A stretch of DNA of 64,000 nt from Vicinamibacterales bacterium (lineage in GTDB: Bacteria; Acidobacteriota; Vicinamibacteria; Vicinamibacterales; 2-12-FULL-66-21), in the NCBI GenBank assembly GCA_036496585.1, contig DASXLB010000036.1, positions 1 through 64,000 of the forward strand. Direction: 5' to 3'. Position 1 is the stretch's first letter, and every line of letters starts with the position of its first letter. Both the position numbers and the translations under genes were made by a program. Below the pieces are notes generated by a model. That model worked only from the letters and a program-made list of their open reading frames with translations, did not search any database and had not been told where the DNA came from. Of the stretch, positions 19,597 through 29,444 are shown one piece after another.

Positions 19597-20166
19597 TCAG
19601 TCCCGCTGCGCCCGATCGCGCTGCTGCTGCATGTTGGCCGCGAACTCCTGCGCCGTCACCTGCAGCGGCTCGTAGACCTTCGGCGTCATCTTGATCTGCA
19701 CCGGATAGTCTTTGCGCGCCGGATGACCTTCCCAGTCGTCGGGCATCAGAATCCGGCGCAGATCGGGATGCCCGTCGAAGTGGATTCCGAAGAGGTCGTA
19801 GACTTCGCGCTCGGCCCAGTTCATCGACTTCCAGACGCCGGACAGTGTCGGCATGCGGGGATCGGCGCCAGACAGGCGGATCTTGACGCGCAGCCGCTTC
19901 GGCGTGTCGCCGTAGGGAGCGATGCCGAGCGACACGAGATGCACGACCACCTCGAAGCGCGGCTCGCGCGGCAGATAGTCGACCGCCGTCATGTCGACGG
20001 CCAGCGCGAACTGCAGCGCCGGATCGTCGCGCAGCGCCTGACAGACGGCCGGCGCGTGCGCGGCCGCGACGTCGATGGCCGGCATGCCGTCGGCCGCCGG
20101 CGCGGCCTGCACGGCGCCGTTGGGCACCAGGCCGCGCAGCGTCTCGAGGATGTGCGCGCTATCCAT
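19597..20166 (-). CDS. nuoC: NADH-quinone oxidoreductase subunit C
   Basis: A 189-residue, 30-kDa-type subunit of the peripheral arm. The signature ...[22 protein letters not shown] and [14 protein letters not shown] are present near the C-terminal half. ATG 20166 with GGATGA upstream is chosen. ATG 20178, which overlaps the nuoB stop, is an alternative adding four residues. It is separate from NuoD, not fused as in E. coli. Confidence 0.95.
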   Translation of the reverse strand: MDSAHILETLRGLVPNGAVQAAPAADGMPAIDVAAAHAPAVCQALRDDPALQFALAVDMTAVDYLPREPRFEVVVHLVSLGIAPYGDTPKRLRVKIRLSGADPRMPTLSGVWKSMNWAEREVYDLFGIHFDGHPDLRRILMPDDWEGHPARKDYPVQIKMTPKVYEPLQVTAQEFAANMQQQRDRAQRD

Positions 20167-20174
20167 GACGGCGA

Positions 20175-20690
20175 TCATCCATTGACAATCAGGGCTCGCC
20201 CGGGCAGGCGCGACGACTCGCTCGACAACTCGCCGAGCCGCTGCTGGTCGATCTTCTTCTGCAGCTGGACGATGCCGTAGATGAGCGACTCTGGACGCGG
20301 CGGGCAGCCGGGCACGAACACGTCGACGGGCACGATCTGATCGACGCCCTGCACCAGCGCGTAGTTGTCGAACACGCCGCCCACCGACGCACAGGCGCCC
20401 ATCGACAGCACGTATTTCGGCTCGGGCATCTGGTCGTAGATGCGGCGCAGCACCGGCGCCATCTTCCGCGACAGCCGCCCGGCGACGATCATCAGATCCG
20501 ACTGGCGCGGTGAGCCGCGGAAGACCTCGGCGCCGAAGCGCGCGATGTCGTAGCGCGACGTGCTCATCGCCATCATTTCGATCGCGCAGCAGGCGAGGCC
20601 AAAGGTGACCGGCCAGATCGATGACCGGCGCGCCCACTGCACCATCTTCTCGACGGTGGTGGTCAGAACGGGAATCTCGAACTCAGACAT
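20175..20690 (-). CDS. nuoB: NADH-quinone oxidoreductase subunit B (4Fe-4S cluster N2)
   Basis: A 171-residue subunit binding the terminal 4Fe-4S cluster N2. The ligands are in [21 protein letters not shown] and [10 protein letters not shown]. It begins three bases after the nuoA stop. Confidence 0.97.
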   Translation of the reverse strand: MSEFEIPVLTTTVEKMVQWARRSSIWPVTFGLACCAIEMMAMSTSRYDIARFGAEVFRGSPRQSDLMIVAGRLSRKMAPVLRRIYDQMPEPKYVLSMGACASVGGVFDNYALVQGVDQIVPVDVFVPGCPPRPESLIYGIVQLQKKIDQQRLGELSSESSRLPGRALIVNG

Positions 20691-20693
20691 GGT

Positions 20694-21068
20694 TCACGCT
20701 CGTGGCTGCCGCTCGTGGCCCCAGTCGAACACGCCCTTGCGCCACACGTAGACGTAGCCGGTCAGCAGCAGCAGGAAGAACACGATCAGCTGGAAGAAGC
20801 CGACCCAGCGCAAGTCGCGCACGGCCAGCGCCCAGGGGTAGAGAAAGGCAATCTCGATGTCGAACAACAGGAAGATCATCGCCACCAGGTAGAACTTGAC
20901 CGGGTGACGGTCGCGGGCGTCGCCGACCGGCGGCATGCCGCACTCGTAGGGCGCTTCTTTTTCCGGAGTGGGCCGGCGCGGCGCCACCAGCTTGCCGAGG
21001 CCGATGTTGACCACGGCGAAGCCGCCGCCCATGCCGAGCATGATCAGGACAGGAAGCCAGGGGTTCAT
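20694..21068 (-). CDS. nuoA: NADH-quinone oxidoreductase subunit A
   Basis: A 124-residue, three-helix membrane subunit and first gene of the operon. The loop APYECGMPPVGDAR and FLLFDIEIAFLYPWA are diagnostic. The 159 bases between nuoA and the divergent epimerase gene must hold promoters for both, but I find no convincing -35/-10 pair on the minus strand. Confidence 0.96.
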   Translation of the reverse strand: MNPWLPVLIMLGMGGGFAVVNIGLGKLVAPRRPTPEKEAPYECGMPPVGDARDRHPVKFYLVAMIFLLFDIEIAFLYPWALAVRDLRWVGFFQLIVFFLLLLTGYVYVWRKGVFDWGHERQPRA

Positions 21069-21227
21069 GTCATTGCCTCAGTGCCGAGGCACGTCGTCCT
21101 CGAGCTCTCCCACACGCCGAGTCGCCGGGCCCAGCGCTTGTGAATCTTTTCTCAATCGCCCAGCCTCGGAATGCTATCACACTCGTTTTGCGGCGCGAGC
21201 GTGGTACGCTCCGCGGCAGCCAGGGAT

Positions 21228-22301
21228 ATGTCCACTGCGATCGTCACCGGTTCGGCCGGGCTGATCGGATCCGAAACGGCCCGTGTGCTGTGCGGCCACG
21301 GCGTCACCGTGGCGGGCATCGACAACGACATGCGCCGCCGGTTTTTCGGCGACGAGGCGTCGACGGCCGGGGTTCGCCGCGAGCTGGAAGCGCTGTCCGG
21401 CTATCGACACTACGATCTCGATATCCGCGACCTCGCGGCGCTCGAGCCGGTGTTCGCCGGGTTCGGCGCCGACACCACGCTGGTCGTCCACACCGCCGCG
21501 CAGCCGTCGCACGACTGGGCCGCCCGCGATCCGCTGCTCGATTTCGAGGTCAACGCGGCCGCCACGCTGCGGCTGCTCGAACTGACCCGCCGCCACTGTC
21601 CCGAGGCGGCCTTCGTCTACACGTCGACCAACAAGGTGTACGGCGACACGCCGAACCGCCTGCCGCTCGTCGAACGCGACACGCGCTGGGACATCGACCC
21701 GTCGCATCCGTTCGCGGCCGGCATCCCGGAGTCGATGTCGATCGATCAGTCGCTGCATTCGCTGTTCGGCGCCTCGAAGGTGGCCGCCGACGTGGCGGTA
21801 CAGGAATACGCCCGCTACTTCGGGATGAAGACGGCGGTGTTCCGCTGCGGCTGCCTCACCGGACCGCGCCATTCCGGCGCCGAGCTGCACGGTTTTCTCG
21901 CCTACCTGATGAAGTGCGCCTGTACCGGCCGGCCCTACACCGTCTTCGGCTACCAGGGGAAGCAGGTCCGCGACAATATCCACTCAGCCGACGTCGTAGC
22001 GGCGTTCCTGGAGTTCTGGCGGGCGCCGCGCGGCGGCGGCGAAGTCTACAATCTCGGCGGCGGGCTCCACAGCAACTGCTCGATGCTCGAAGCGATCGGC
22101 CTCTGCGAGACGATCGCCGGCCGGACGCTGCAGTGGACCTACTCGCCGACCAACCGCATCGGCGATCACATCTGGTACGTGAGCGATCTCCGCAAGTTCC
22201 AGGCGCACTATCCGCAGTGGCGCATGCAGTACGACCTCGAGGCGCTGCTGCGCGACATCTACGAGAGCAACCTGACGCGGTGGCGGCGCGAGCCGGCCTG
22301 A
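21228..22301 (+). CDS. NAD-dependent sugar-nucleotide epimerase, CDP-paratose 2-epimerase-like
   Basis: A 357-residue extended short-chain dehydrogenase. The Rossmann motif is [10 protein letters not shown] (~7-16). [14 protein letters not shown] and [18 protein letters not shown] resemble CDP-paratose/tyvelose 2-epimerases, which act on CDP-dideoxyhexoses for surface glycans. ATG 21228 has CAGGGA upstream and starts the Rossmann strand. No CDP-dideoxyhexose pathway genes are nearby, so the substrate is uncertain. The next gene starts immediately after the stop (TGAATG). Confidence 0.85.
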   Translation: MSTAIVTGSAGLIGSETARVLCGHGVTVAGIDNDMRRRFFGDEASTAGVRRELEALSGYRHYDLDIRDLAALEPVFAGFGADTTLVVHTAAQPSHDWAARDPLLDFEVNAAATLRLLELTRRHCPEAAFVYTSTNKVYGDTPNRLPLVERDTRWDIDPSHPFAAGIPESMSIDQSLHSLFGASKVAADVAVQEYARYFGMKTAVFRCGCLTGPRHSGAELHGFLAYLMKCACTGRPYTVFGYQGKQVRDNIHSADVVAAFLEFWRAPRGGGEVYNLGGGLHSNCSMLEAIGLCETIAGRTLQWTYSPTNRIGDHIWYVSDLRKFQAHYPQWRMQYDLEALLRDIYESNLTRWRREPA

Positions 22302-23630
22302 ATGACCATCGCCTGGTTCAGCCCGATGCCGCCGGTCGCCTCGGGCGTCGCGGCCTACAGCGCCGACGCGGTCGCCGCTTTGCGACAGCGCGGCCACGAC
22401 ATCGACGTGTATCCCGAGGCCGCCGCGCACGACTTCCCCTGGCGCCATCAGCAGCGCCCCTACCAGCTGGTCGTCCACCAGTTCGGCAACTCATCGCATC
22501 ACGACTATCAATGGCCGTACGCGTTTCACTACCCGGGGCTGGCGGTCCTCCACGACACGCGGCTGCACCACGCGCGCGCCGCGCTGCTGCTGCGCGAGCG
22601 GCGTACTGCCGACTACCGCGCCGAGTTTCGCTGGAACCAGCCTGACGCCGTTCAGGACGCGCCCGACATCGCCATCGCGGGCCTCGACAGCTCGCTCTAC
22701 TACGAGTGGCCGATGTGCCGCGCCCTCGTGGAACGCTCGCGCCTGGTCGCGGTCCATGGAGAGGGGGCCCGGCGCGAACTCGTCGAACGCCTGAGCGAGC
22801 TCGGAGGGTCGACGTCGGATGACCGATCCGCGTACGCCGGACGGATCGCGGCGATCAGACTGGGGCACGGACAGCCGGTGACCGGCGAACAGGCGGCCGC
22901 AGCGCGCGCCGCAATCCGCGATCGCTATCGGATTCCTCACGACGCGGTCGTCTTCGGCGTGTTCGGCGGACTCACGCCGGACAAGCGGATTGCGCAGGTA
23001 CTGGCGGCCTTTCGGGCGACGCTGCCGTTTGCGCCCGGCGCGCGCCTGTTGCTGGCCGGCGCGCCGGCGGAGCATCTCGACATGCCGCTCGACGACCCGG
23101 CGCGCGCCGGCGCCGTCGTCGTCACCGGCTATGTCGAAGGAGAGGATGCATTCACCGCCCATCTCGCGGCGGCCGACGTCACCCTGCATCTCCGCTGGCC
23201 GACCGCCCGGGAGACGTCCGGCCCCTGGGTCCGCGCGCTGGCGGCCGGCAGGGCCACCGTCACCACGGACCTGGTGCAGGCGGCGCGCATCCCGTCGCTC
23301 GACCCGCGCACATGGACGACGCGCGGCGACGGCGCGGCGCCACCCGTGTGCGTCGCGGTCGACATCCTCGACGAAGACCATTCGCTGCGCCTGGCGATGC
23401 GCCGGCTCGCCGCCGACGCGGCGCTGCGCGACAGCCTCGGCCGCGCCGCCCGCGACTACTGGGCGCGGGAGCACTCCGTCGCCGCGATGGCCGACGACTA
23501 CGAGCGGCTGGTCGCCCGTGCCGCGGCGACACCCGACGGTGATCCCGAGCTGCCCGCGCACCTGACCGCTGACGGCGCCGAACGTCTGCGGGCACTACTG
23601 GTCCCGCTCGGCCTCGAGGTCCCGTGGTGA
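22302..23630 (+). CDS. Glycosyltransferase (GT4-like)
   Basis: A 442-residue cytoplasmic glycosyltransferase with a two-Rossmann (GT-B) layout. The N-terminal [16 protein letters not shown] and C-terminal [20 protein letters not shown] plus [20 protein letters not shown] match the GT4 pattern of nucleotide-sugar binding near the C-terminal domain. Donor and acceptor are unknown. It abuts the epimerase gene and its stop codon overlaps the thiS start (GTGA). Confidence 0.82.
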   Translation: MTIAWFSPMPPVASGVAAYSADAVAALRQRGHDIDVYPEAAAHDFPWRHQQRPYQLVVHQFGNSSHHDYQWPYAFHYPGLAVLHDTRLHHARAALLLRERRTADYRAEFRWNQPDAVQDAPDIAIAGLDSSLYYEWPMCRALVERSRLVAVHGEGARRELVERLSELGGSTSDDRSAYAGRIAAIRLGHGQPVTGEQAAAARAAIRDRYRIPHDAVVFGVFGGLTPDKRIAQVLAAFRATLPFAPGARLLLAGAPAEHLDMPLDDPARAGAVVVTGYVEGEDAFTAHLAAADVTLHLRWPTARETSGPWVRALAAGRATVTTDLVQAARIPSLDPRTWTTRGDGAAPPVCVAVDILDEDHSLRLAMRRLAADAALRDSLGRAARDYWAREHSVAAMADDYERLVARAAATPDGDPELPAHLTADGAERLRALLVPLGLEVPW

Positions 23631-23827
23631 CCATCCAATTGAACGGCGAACCGCACGAGGTCGGCTCGGACACGACTGTGGCGGGCCTGCTGGCCGCGCT
23701 CGACATCGATCCGCGGCGCGTCGCCGTCGAGCGCAACTTCGTCGTGCTCAAGCGCGACCTCTACGCGACAACCACGATCGAGGCGGGCGACCAGATCGAG
23801 GTCGTCAATTTCGTGGGAGGAGGCTAG
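23627..23827 (+). CDS. thiS: Thiamine biosynthesis sulphur carrier protein
   Basis: A 66-residue ubiquitin-like protein ending in Gly-Gly-Gly, whose C-terminus is thiocarboxylated to give sulphur to ThiG for the thiazole of thiamine. It shows the beta-grasp sequence ([11 protein letters not shown]) and the terminal [11 protein letters not shown] 23627 overlaps the stop of the upstream glycosyltransferase; GTG 23624 is an alternative. It sits in front of thiG, separated by a palindromic repeat. Confidence 0.92.
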   Translation: MTIQLNGEPHEVGSDTTVAGLLAALDIDPRRVAVERNFVVLKRDLYATTTIEAGDQIEVVNFVGGG

Positions 23828-23836
23828 GCAGTCTGC

Positions 23837-23930
23837 GGAATGTGGAAATGTGGGAATGTGGAAATGTAGAAAAGTTATCGAGTAACCTGAACCGTCACAT
23901 TTCCACATTTCCCAATTTCCACATTTCCAT
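23837..23930. repeat. Large palindromic GGAAATGTG repeat between thiS and thiG
   Basis: The left arm (23,837-~23,869) and right arm (~23,896-23,930) are near-perfect inverted repeats of about 30 bases, each made of GGAAATGTG-type units, around a ~26-base centre that itself holds GTTA...TAAC. The right arm ends at the thiG start codon (CATTTCCATG). The element is strikingly AT-rich for this genome and related to the half-copy upstream of selA. Confidence 0.9.
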
Positions 23931-24714
23931 GCCTCCATTGACGATCGCCGGCCGCGAGTTTCAGTCGCGGCTGATCATCGGCACCGGCAAGTACCCGACC
24001 TTCCCCGTGATGCAGGCGGCGCACGAGGCCTCGGGCGCCGAGATGGTGACGGTGGCGGTCCGCCGCGTCAACCTGACGGATCGATCGAAGGAATCGCTGC
24101 TCGACTACATCGACCCGGTCCGCTACTTCCTGCTCCCCAATACCGCGGCGTGCTATACCGCGGAGGATGCGATCCGTACGGCGCGGCTCGGCCGCGAAGT
24201 CGGGCTGTCGCACTGGGTGAAGCTCGAGGTGATCGGCGACGAGAAGACGCTCTTTCCCGACAACGAGGCGCTGCTCGAGGCGACGCGGGTCCTGGTCAAG
24301 GAGGGCTTCGTCGTCCTGCCGTACACCAGCGACGACCCGGTGATGTGCCGCAAGCTGGAGGACGCCGGCGCCGCGGCGGTGATGCCGCTCGGCGCGCCGA
24401 TCGGCTCCGGCCTCGGGATCCAGAACCCGAACAACATCCGCATCATCAAGGAACAGGCGCGGGTGCCGGTGATCGTCGATGCCGGCGTCGGGACGGCGTC
24501 CGACGCGACCTTCGCGATGGAGCTCGGCGCCGACGCGGTCCTGATGAATTCCGCCATCGCGCTCGCGGATGACCCGGTCGCGATGGCGAGGGCGATGCGG
24601 CTCGGCGTGGAGGCCGGACACCTCGCCTGCGGCGCCGGCCGCATCCCGCGCAAGTCGTACGCGTCGGCCAGCAGTCCGCTCGCCGGGGTGATCTCGCCGG
24701 CGGTGCGCGGGTGA
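23929..24714 (+). CDS. thiG: Thiazole synthase
   Basis: A 261-residue TIM-barrel enzyme that builds the thiazole phosphate of thiamine from deoxyxylulose 5-phosphate, dehydroglycine and ThiS thiocarboxylate. The Schiff-base lysine is in SHWVKLEVI (Lys98). [28 protein letters not shown] and [13 protein letters not shown] are family signatures. ATG 23929 starts the conserved protein, but the bases before it are palindrome arm and contain no ribosome-binding site. An upstream in-frame start would read through the repeat. Confidence 0.95.
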   Translation: MPPLTIAGREFQSRLIIGTGKYPTFPVMQAAHEASGAEMVTVAVRRVNLTDRSKESLLDYIDPVRYFLLPNTAACYTAEDAIRTARLGREVGLSHWVKLEVIGDEKTLFPDNEALLEATRVLVKEGFVVLPYTSDDPVMCRKLEDAGAAAVMPLGAPIGSGLGIQNPNNIRIIKEQARVPVIVDAGVGTASDATFAMELGADAVLMNSAIALADDPVAMARAMRLGVEAGHLACGAGRIPRKSYASASSPLAGVISPAVRG

Positions 24715-25508
24715 CGGTGACGTCAGCGAGGCGACGCGTCGCGGCCGCGGCCGCCGCGGTGCTGTGCTGCAGCGGTGTCGCCGCGGCGCAGCGCGCGGCG
24801 TCCGCCAGGCCGGCGCCGGCGCCGCCGAAAGAGCTGACGGTGCCGTTCAGCGTCGGCGAGACGCTGAACTATGACGTGTCGTGGTCGTCGACGCTCACCG
24901 CCGGAACGGCGACGCTGCGCGTGCTTGAGAAGCGGCCGTCCTACAACTCGGTCGCCTATTACATCGTCGCGGAGGGCCGGCCGTCGACGCTCGTCGGGAA
25001 GCTCTACACGCTCTACTACAAGGTCGATTCGCTGCTCGACGTCTACACGCTGCTGCCGCAGCGCGCGTCGATCTACAGCGAGGAAGGCAAACGTCACCGC
25101 ATGAAGACGACGATGTTCGACCATGCGAAGAAGACGGCGGAATACCAGGTCGAGGCGCACACGGTGGTCAAGAAGCCGGTCGCGATCTCCGCGGTGGCGC
25201 AGGACCCGCTCGGCGCGATGTTCGTGCTGCGCTCGATCCCGCTGAAGCCGGGGGAGAAAATCACCATGCCGATCTGCGACAACGGCGTGAACTACCACAT
25301 GCTCATCGAAGCGGGCGCGGTCGAGACCGTCAAGACCGGGGCCGGTCCGATTCCGGCACAGAAGCTCACCCTGACGGCGCAGGGAGCCGACGTCGGCGCG
25401 CACGGCCTGACGCTGTGGCTCTCGTCGGATCCGGCGCACGCGCCGGTCAAGATGTCGGCGCAGCTGCCGGTCGGCGCGTTCGTGCTGACGCTCGCGTCGC
25501 GACCGTGA
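24711..25508 (+). CDS. Exported DUF3108-like protein
   Basis: A 265-residue protein with a signal peptide (cut near VAAAQR) and a Pro/Ala-rich linker before [17 protein letters not shown]. The latter starts a beta-rich domain resembling the DUF3108 family of periplasmic proteins of unknown role. GTG 24711 overlaps the thiG stop (GTGA). Its own stop overlaps the next start (TGATG). No function is assigned. Confidence 0.75.
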   Translation: MTVTSARRRVAAAAAAVLCCSGVAAAQRAASARPAPAPPKELTVPFSVGETLNYDVSWSSTLTAGTATLRVLEKRPSYNSVAYYIVAEGRPSTLVGKLYTLYYKVDSLLDVYTLLPQRASIYSEEGKRHRMKTTMFDHAKKTAEYQVEAHTVVKKPVAISAVAQDPLGAMFVLRSIPLKPGEKITMPICDNGVNYHMLIEAGAVETVKTGAGPIPAQKLTLTAQGADVGAHGLTLWLSSDPAHAPVKMSAQLPVGAFVLTLASRP

Positions 25509-26956
25509 TGGCATACGAGCCGCTCGAGGCGCGGCTGGCCCGCCTCGCGCGCGAGCGCGAGGCGGCGGACCGCGCCTACAATGGCGCGCTGACCGCCGTC
25601 GACAAGGGCGCGATCGGCGACCCGGCCCTGCCGGCGGCGCCGGCCGAATTCGACGACCACCAGACTGCCGCGCTCAATCAAGCGTGGAACACGCTGACGG
25701 CCCCTGCGCCTGCCGCCGGGCTGAGGGGACGGCTGGCGGCGTTCGTCTGGCGCCTCGTCGCGCCGACGCTCGAACGGCAGAACGCGTTCAACTCGCGGCT
25801 GGTCGATCACCTCAATCGAAACGCCCGTGCCGAACGCGAGACACGGGCGGCGCTGGTCGAGACGCTGCACGCCCTGCGCGGCCATTTCGACGCGCTGCTC
25901 GCCTTTCAGACGCGGCTGCTCGTCTGCCTGCAGCAGATCACCGCGTACGTCGACACCAAGGATCGTGACGCGGCGGGCGGCGCGCTGGTGGTCAACGCCG
26001 CCGTCAACGCGCTCGCCGACGAGAGCGCGAAGCGGCGCGAGTCGGCGGCGGCGCGCGAGGACCGCATGGCGGCGCGGCTCGACGAGATCGGCGCCGCGCA
26101 GGACGATCTGCGGCAGATGATCGCCGTCGCCCAGCAGGCGGCGCTCGCGGTCAAGCGGGAACTCCAGCGCACGGCTTCGGCGCCCACGCCCCAGGCCACG
26201 GCTCCCAATCCCCAGGCGACACCCAACCCCGACAACCAGGCCTCTACCCCGCAACGTCCATCCTCCAGCCTCGACGACTACAAGTACGTCGGGTTCGAGG
26301 ATCGGTTTCGCGGCTCGCGCGAGGTGATTCGGGCGCGGCTCGCGAGCTACGTCCCGTATTTTGCGGGCGCGACGGACGTACTCGACGTCGGCTGCGGACG
26401 CGGCGAGTTCCTGGACCTGCTGCGGGCGGCCGGCATCGGAGCGCGCGGCATCGACCTGAATCACGAGATGGTCGAGGTCTGCCGCGCCGCCGGCCTGTCG
26501 GCGGAGCACGCCGACGCCGTGTCGTATCTGTCGGCGCTGCCGGACGGATCGCTCGGCGGGCTCTTCGCGGCGCAGGTTGTCGAACATCTGGAGCCGGCCT
26601 ATCTCCTGCAGTTCCTCGAGCTCGCGCACCACAAGCTGCGGCCCGGGGCGCCGCTCGTGCTCGAGACGCTGAACCCGGCGTGCTGGGTCGCGTTCTTCGA
26701 GAGCTTCATTCGCGACATCACGCACGTCTGGCCGCTGCATCCCGACACGCTGCGCTATCTGGTCACCGCCAGCGGCTTCGTCTCGGCGCGCCTCGAGTAC
26801 CGTTCGCCGGTCCCGCTCCAGGACACGCTGCAGCACGTCGCGCCGCTCGCCGGGCTGCCCGAGGACGCTGCCGAGATCCTCAACGCCAACGCCGACAAGC
26901 TGAACGCCCGCCTGTTCACGTTCCTCGACTACGCCGTCGTCGGCGTCAACGCCTGA
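25508..26956 (+). CDS. Methyltransferase with long N-terminal coiled coil
   Basis: A 482-residue protein. Residues ~1-230 are helical with predicted coiled coil (ESAKRRESAAAREDRMAARL). A Pro/Thr/Asn linker (~231-255) leads to a class I SAM-dependent methyltransferase (VLDVGCGRGEFLDLLRAAG, ~293-310; GGLFAAQVVEHLEP, ~350). The arrangement recalls glycan chain-terminating methyltransferases such as WbdD, where a coiled coil measures chain length, but the kinase part of WbdD is absent. It lies in a glycan operon, consistent with that role. Confidence 0.8.
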   Translation: MAYEPLEARLARLAREREAADRAYNGALTAVDKGAIGDPALPAAPAEFDDHQTAALNQAWNTLTAPAPAAGLRGRLAAFVWRLVAPTLERQNAFNSRLVDHLNRNARAERETRAALVETLHALRGHFDALLAFQTRLLVCLQQITAYVDTKDRDAAGGALVVNAAVNALADESAKRRESAAAREDRMAARLDEIGAAQDDLRQMIAVAQQAALAVKRELQRTASAPTPQATAPNPQATPNPDNQASTPQRPSSSLDDYKYVGFEDRFRGSREVIRARLASYVPYFAGATDVLDVGCGRGEFLDLLRAAGIGARGIDLNHEMVEVCRAAGLSAEHADAVSYLSALPDGSLGGLFAAQVVEHLEPAYLLQFLELAHHKLRPGAPLVLETLNPACWVAFFESFIRDITHVWPLHPDTLRYLVTASGFVSARLEYRSPVPLQDTLQHVAPLAGLPEDAAEILNANADKLNARLFTFLDYAVVGVNA

Positions 26957-26960
26957 GTCG

Positions 26961-27632
26961 ATGGCCGGATCGAGCCGGATCGGCCGGGCGCTGTCACGCA
27001 AGCTGACGCGCGTGACGCTCGACCGCTTCATCGCGTCGCATGCCGGCGACGGGCTGACGCTCGACGTCGGGGCGCAGAACGGCCCCTACGCGGCGCTCTT
27101 TCCGCGCCGCATCGCCCTCGACATCCAACGCGGGCGCGGCGTGCAGATCATCGGCGACGCGCAGGCGCTCGGCCTCCGCGACGACTGCGTCGACGCGGTG
27201 CTGTGCACCGAGGTCCTCGAGCATCTTCCCGAACCGCAGCGCGCCGTCGACGAGATGTTCCGCGTGCTGCGGCCGGGCGGCGCACTGATCCTGACGACGC
27301 GGTTCCTGTTCCCGATTCACGACGCGCCGCACGACTACTTCCGCTTCACGAAGTACGGGCTGCGGCATCTGCTGCGGCGCTTCGAAATCCTCGAGGTGGA
27401 GGACGAGACCGACGCCGTCGGCGCGCTCGCCGTCCTGACGCAGCGTCTGGGGATGCAGGCCGAGACGCTCGGCTGGACGCCGCTGCGCGCGGCGTGGCTG
27501 CTCGCCGCGCAGGCGCTGCGGCCGTTCTCGTTTCTGATTACGCGGGAGTTCGGCGACAGCCGGCGCGAACGCCCCGAGCGCGGCATCATGACCAGCGGCT
27601 ATCACGTCGCCTGCCGCAAACCGCCCGCATGA
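26961..27632 (+). CDS. Class I SAM-dependent methyltransferase
   Basis: A 223-residue protein with LTLDVGAQNGPY (motif I variant), CTEVLEHLPEPQRAVDEM and FRVLRPGGALILTTRF. DAPHDYFRFTKYGLRHLL is typical of methyltransferases in surface-glycan clusters. It starts four bases after the preceding methyltransferase and overlaps the next start (ATGA). The substrate is unknown. Confidence 0.85.
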   Translation: MAGSSRIGRALSRKLTRVTLDRFIASHAGDGLTLDVGAQNGPYAALFPRRIALDIQRGRGVQIIGDAQALGLRDDCVDAVLCTEVLEHLPEPQRAVDEMFRVLRPGGALILTTRFLFPIHDAPHDYFRFTKYGLRHLLRRFEILEVEDETDAVGALAVLTQRLGMQAETLGWTPLRAAWLLAAQALRPFSFLITREFGDSRRERPERGIMTSGYHVACRKPPA

Positions 27633-29401
27633 AGACGTGGATCGCGGCGGCGCTCGTCGCCGCGGCCGCCGTCGCCGTCTACTGGGGGGCGCTCGCCTCC
27701 GGATTCGTCGGCGACGACTTCATGATTCTGCACCGGCTGCGCGCCGGCGGTTCCGTGCTGCGCTTCTTCCGCGGCGAATTCTTCGACTACTACCGCCCGC
27801 TCGGATTCGTCGCCCACGCGGCCGACTGGCGCCTTGCGGGTGCCGATGCAGTGCAGTTCCACGCCACCAATCTGCTGCTGCACGTCCTCGCCGCCTGGCT
27901 CGTCCTGCTCATCGGCTCCGCCCTCGCACCGCGGACGCTGGCGGGCCCGCTGGCGGCGATGCTGTTCGCGCTCCACGCGTCGAACCACGAGGCCGTGGTC
28001 TGGATCTCGGCTCGCTTCGACCTGCTGGCGACCGTCTTTTCGCTGCTGGCCGTCTACCTCCTCGTCCGCAGCCACGGCGCCGCCCGCGACCAGGATGGGG
28101 ACGGGGGGCAGCCCGGAGCTGCCATCCTGGCCGCGACAGCGTTTCTGGCCGCGCTGCTGTCGAAGGAGGCGGCGGTCGGGCTGCCGATCGCGGCGGCGGG
28201 GTATGCGGTTTTTGGCCGGCACGCGTCGGCGCGCGCGACCGTCAAGCGGCTGCTCCCCTGGATCGCGGCGCTCGCGTTCTACAGCGCCGTGCGTCACCTC
28301 GCCGGCGGCATCTCGACGATCGGCGGCGCTGGGAAGTTGCCCAAACTGGTCACGTTTGCCGCGATCCTCGCGGCGCTCGTCGCGCTCGCCGACGACCGCT
28401 GGATCGGCCTGCGGCGCCGGCTGGCCGCGCACGGGGGCGTCGTTCTCGCCTGCGCCACCGGTGCGATCGCGGCGCTGGCCGTGCTGGCGGCAGCTGCACA
28501 CGGCACCGGGCTGGCGGCCGACAAGCTCGCGGTCGCGGGGTTTGCGGCGTTCAACCTGATTTCGCCCGTCCTCGACGTATTCGATCTGCCCTTCTACCTG
28601 GACCCCGGGACTACGGCCTACTGGGCTGGCGGCGCCGCCGCGCTCATCGCCGCCGCGCTGCTCGTCGCCCTCGTGTGGCGCCGCGCGCTGCAGGACGATC
28701 GGGTGTGGTTCCTCGCCAGTTTCCTTCTCGCCGCCCTGCTGCCGATCTCGGCGCTGACCGAAGGGACACGCTATCTCTACCTTCCGTCGGCCGCGCTCGC
28801 CCTGATCGTCGCGCTGCTCGTGACCGAACTGCCCCGGCCGGCGCGCACGGTTACCGCGGGCGCCCTGGCGATCCTGATGGCGGTTTCTGCCTGGCAGATC
28901 TCCCGGAAGGTGCGCGACTGGCAGTGGGCCGGACGCCTGACGGGGGGCGGCGCTCGGATGGTCGACGCCGCGCTCGCCCCGTCGTGCGGCCAGGGGCATG
29001 TCGTGTTCCTGACCGAGCCGGTCGCGCTGCGCTCGGTCTACACCCACTTCCTCTACGAAACCTTCGAGCTGCCGCGCGGCTGCATGCCGGCGCAGTTCGA
29101 CGTGCTCGCGCGCCTCGTGCGGATCGATTCGGCGGTCGAGGCGCACTGGCAGACGCCGCGGGACATCGTCATCGTCGCCCCCGAGTACCAGGGCAATCTG
29201 TCGTTGTCGGCCGACCTGCGCAACTTCGGGCCGCCGATCCGTTCGACCGCGCCGCTGACGCTCGACACGCCGCTTGGGAGGCTGCGGGCCGAACGCGACG
29301 GCGCGGCCGAGCGCCTGACGCTGTCGCTCGCGCCCGGCCTCGATCCGCGCCAGGTGCTCTTCTACTACTACAGCCAGGGCGCCATGCGCCCGCTGCAATG
29401 A
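27629..29401 (+). CDS. Polytopic membrane glycosyltransferase (GT-C/PMT-like)
   Basis: A 590-residue inner-membrane protein with about 11-12 hydrophobic segments and a C-terminal soluble part (~430-590). The early GFVGDDFMILHRLR loop has the acidic pair typical of GT-C enzymes that use polyprenyl-phosphate sugars. FALHASNHEAVVWISAR is characteristic of related proteins. Probably it transfers a sugar from a lipid carrier on the outer face of the membrane. ATG overlaps the upstream stop. Confidence 0.72.
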   Translation: MKTWIAAALVAAAAVAVYWGALASGFVGDDFMILHRLRAGGSVLRFFRGEFFDYYRPLGFVAHAADWRLAGADAVQFHATNLLLHVLAAWLVLLIGSALAPRTLAGPLAAMLFALHASNHEAVVWISARFDLLATVFSLLAVYLLVRSHGAARDQDGDGGQPGAAILAATAFLAALLSKEAAVGLPIAAAGYAVFGRHASARATVKRLLPWIAALAFYSAVRHLAGGISTIGGAGKLPKLVTFAAILAALVALADDRWIGLRRRLAAHGGVVLACATGAIAALAVLAAAAHGTGLAADKLAVAGFAAFNLISPVLDVFDLPFYLDPGTTAYWAGGAAALIAAALLVALVWRRALQDDRVWFLASFLLAALLPISALTEGTRYLYLPSAALALIVALLVTELPRPARTVTAGALAILMAVSAWQISRKVRDWQWAGRLTGGGARMVDAALAPSCGQGHVVFLTEPVALRSVYTHFLYETFELPRGCMPAQFDVLARLVRIDSAVEAHWQTPRDIVIVAPEYQGNLSLSADLRNFGPPIRSTAPLTLDTPLGRLRAERDGAAERLTLSLAPGLDPRQVLFYYYSQGAMRPLQ

Positions 29402-29425
29402 CCGGCGGGAATTCGCGGCAGGCTC

Positions 29426-29431
29426 TATAAT
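29426..29431 (+). promoter_or_regulatory. Perfect TATAAT -10 element before the GtrB-like gene
   Basis: TATAAT lies 13 bases before ATG 29445, so a transcript would start about seven bases upstream of the codon. No matching -35 box is present at the expected distance. Confidence 0.4.
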
Positions 29432-29444
29432 CGCGGCATTCCGC

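Noticed and set aside
21069..21227. Promoters for nuoA and the divergent epimerase gene
   Set aside because: TTCTCA-N17-TGCTAT on the plus strand is too weak, and no pair fits on the minus strand, so no promoter is listed.
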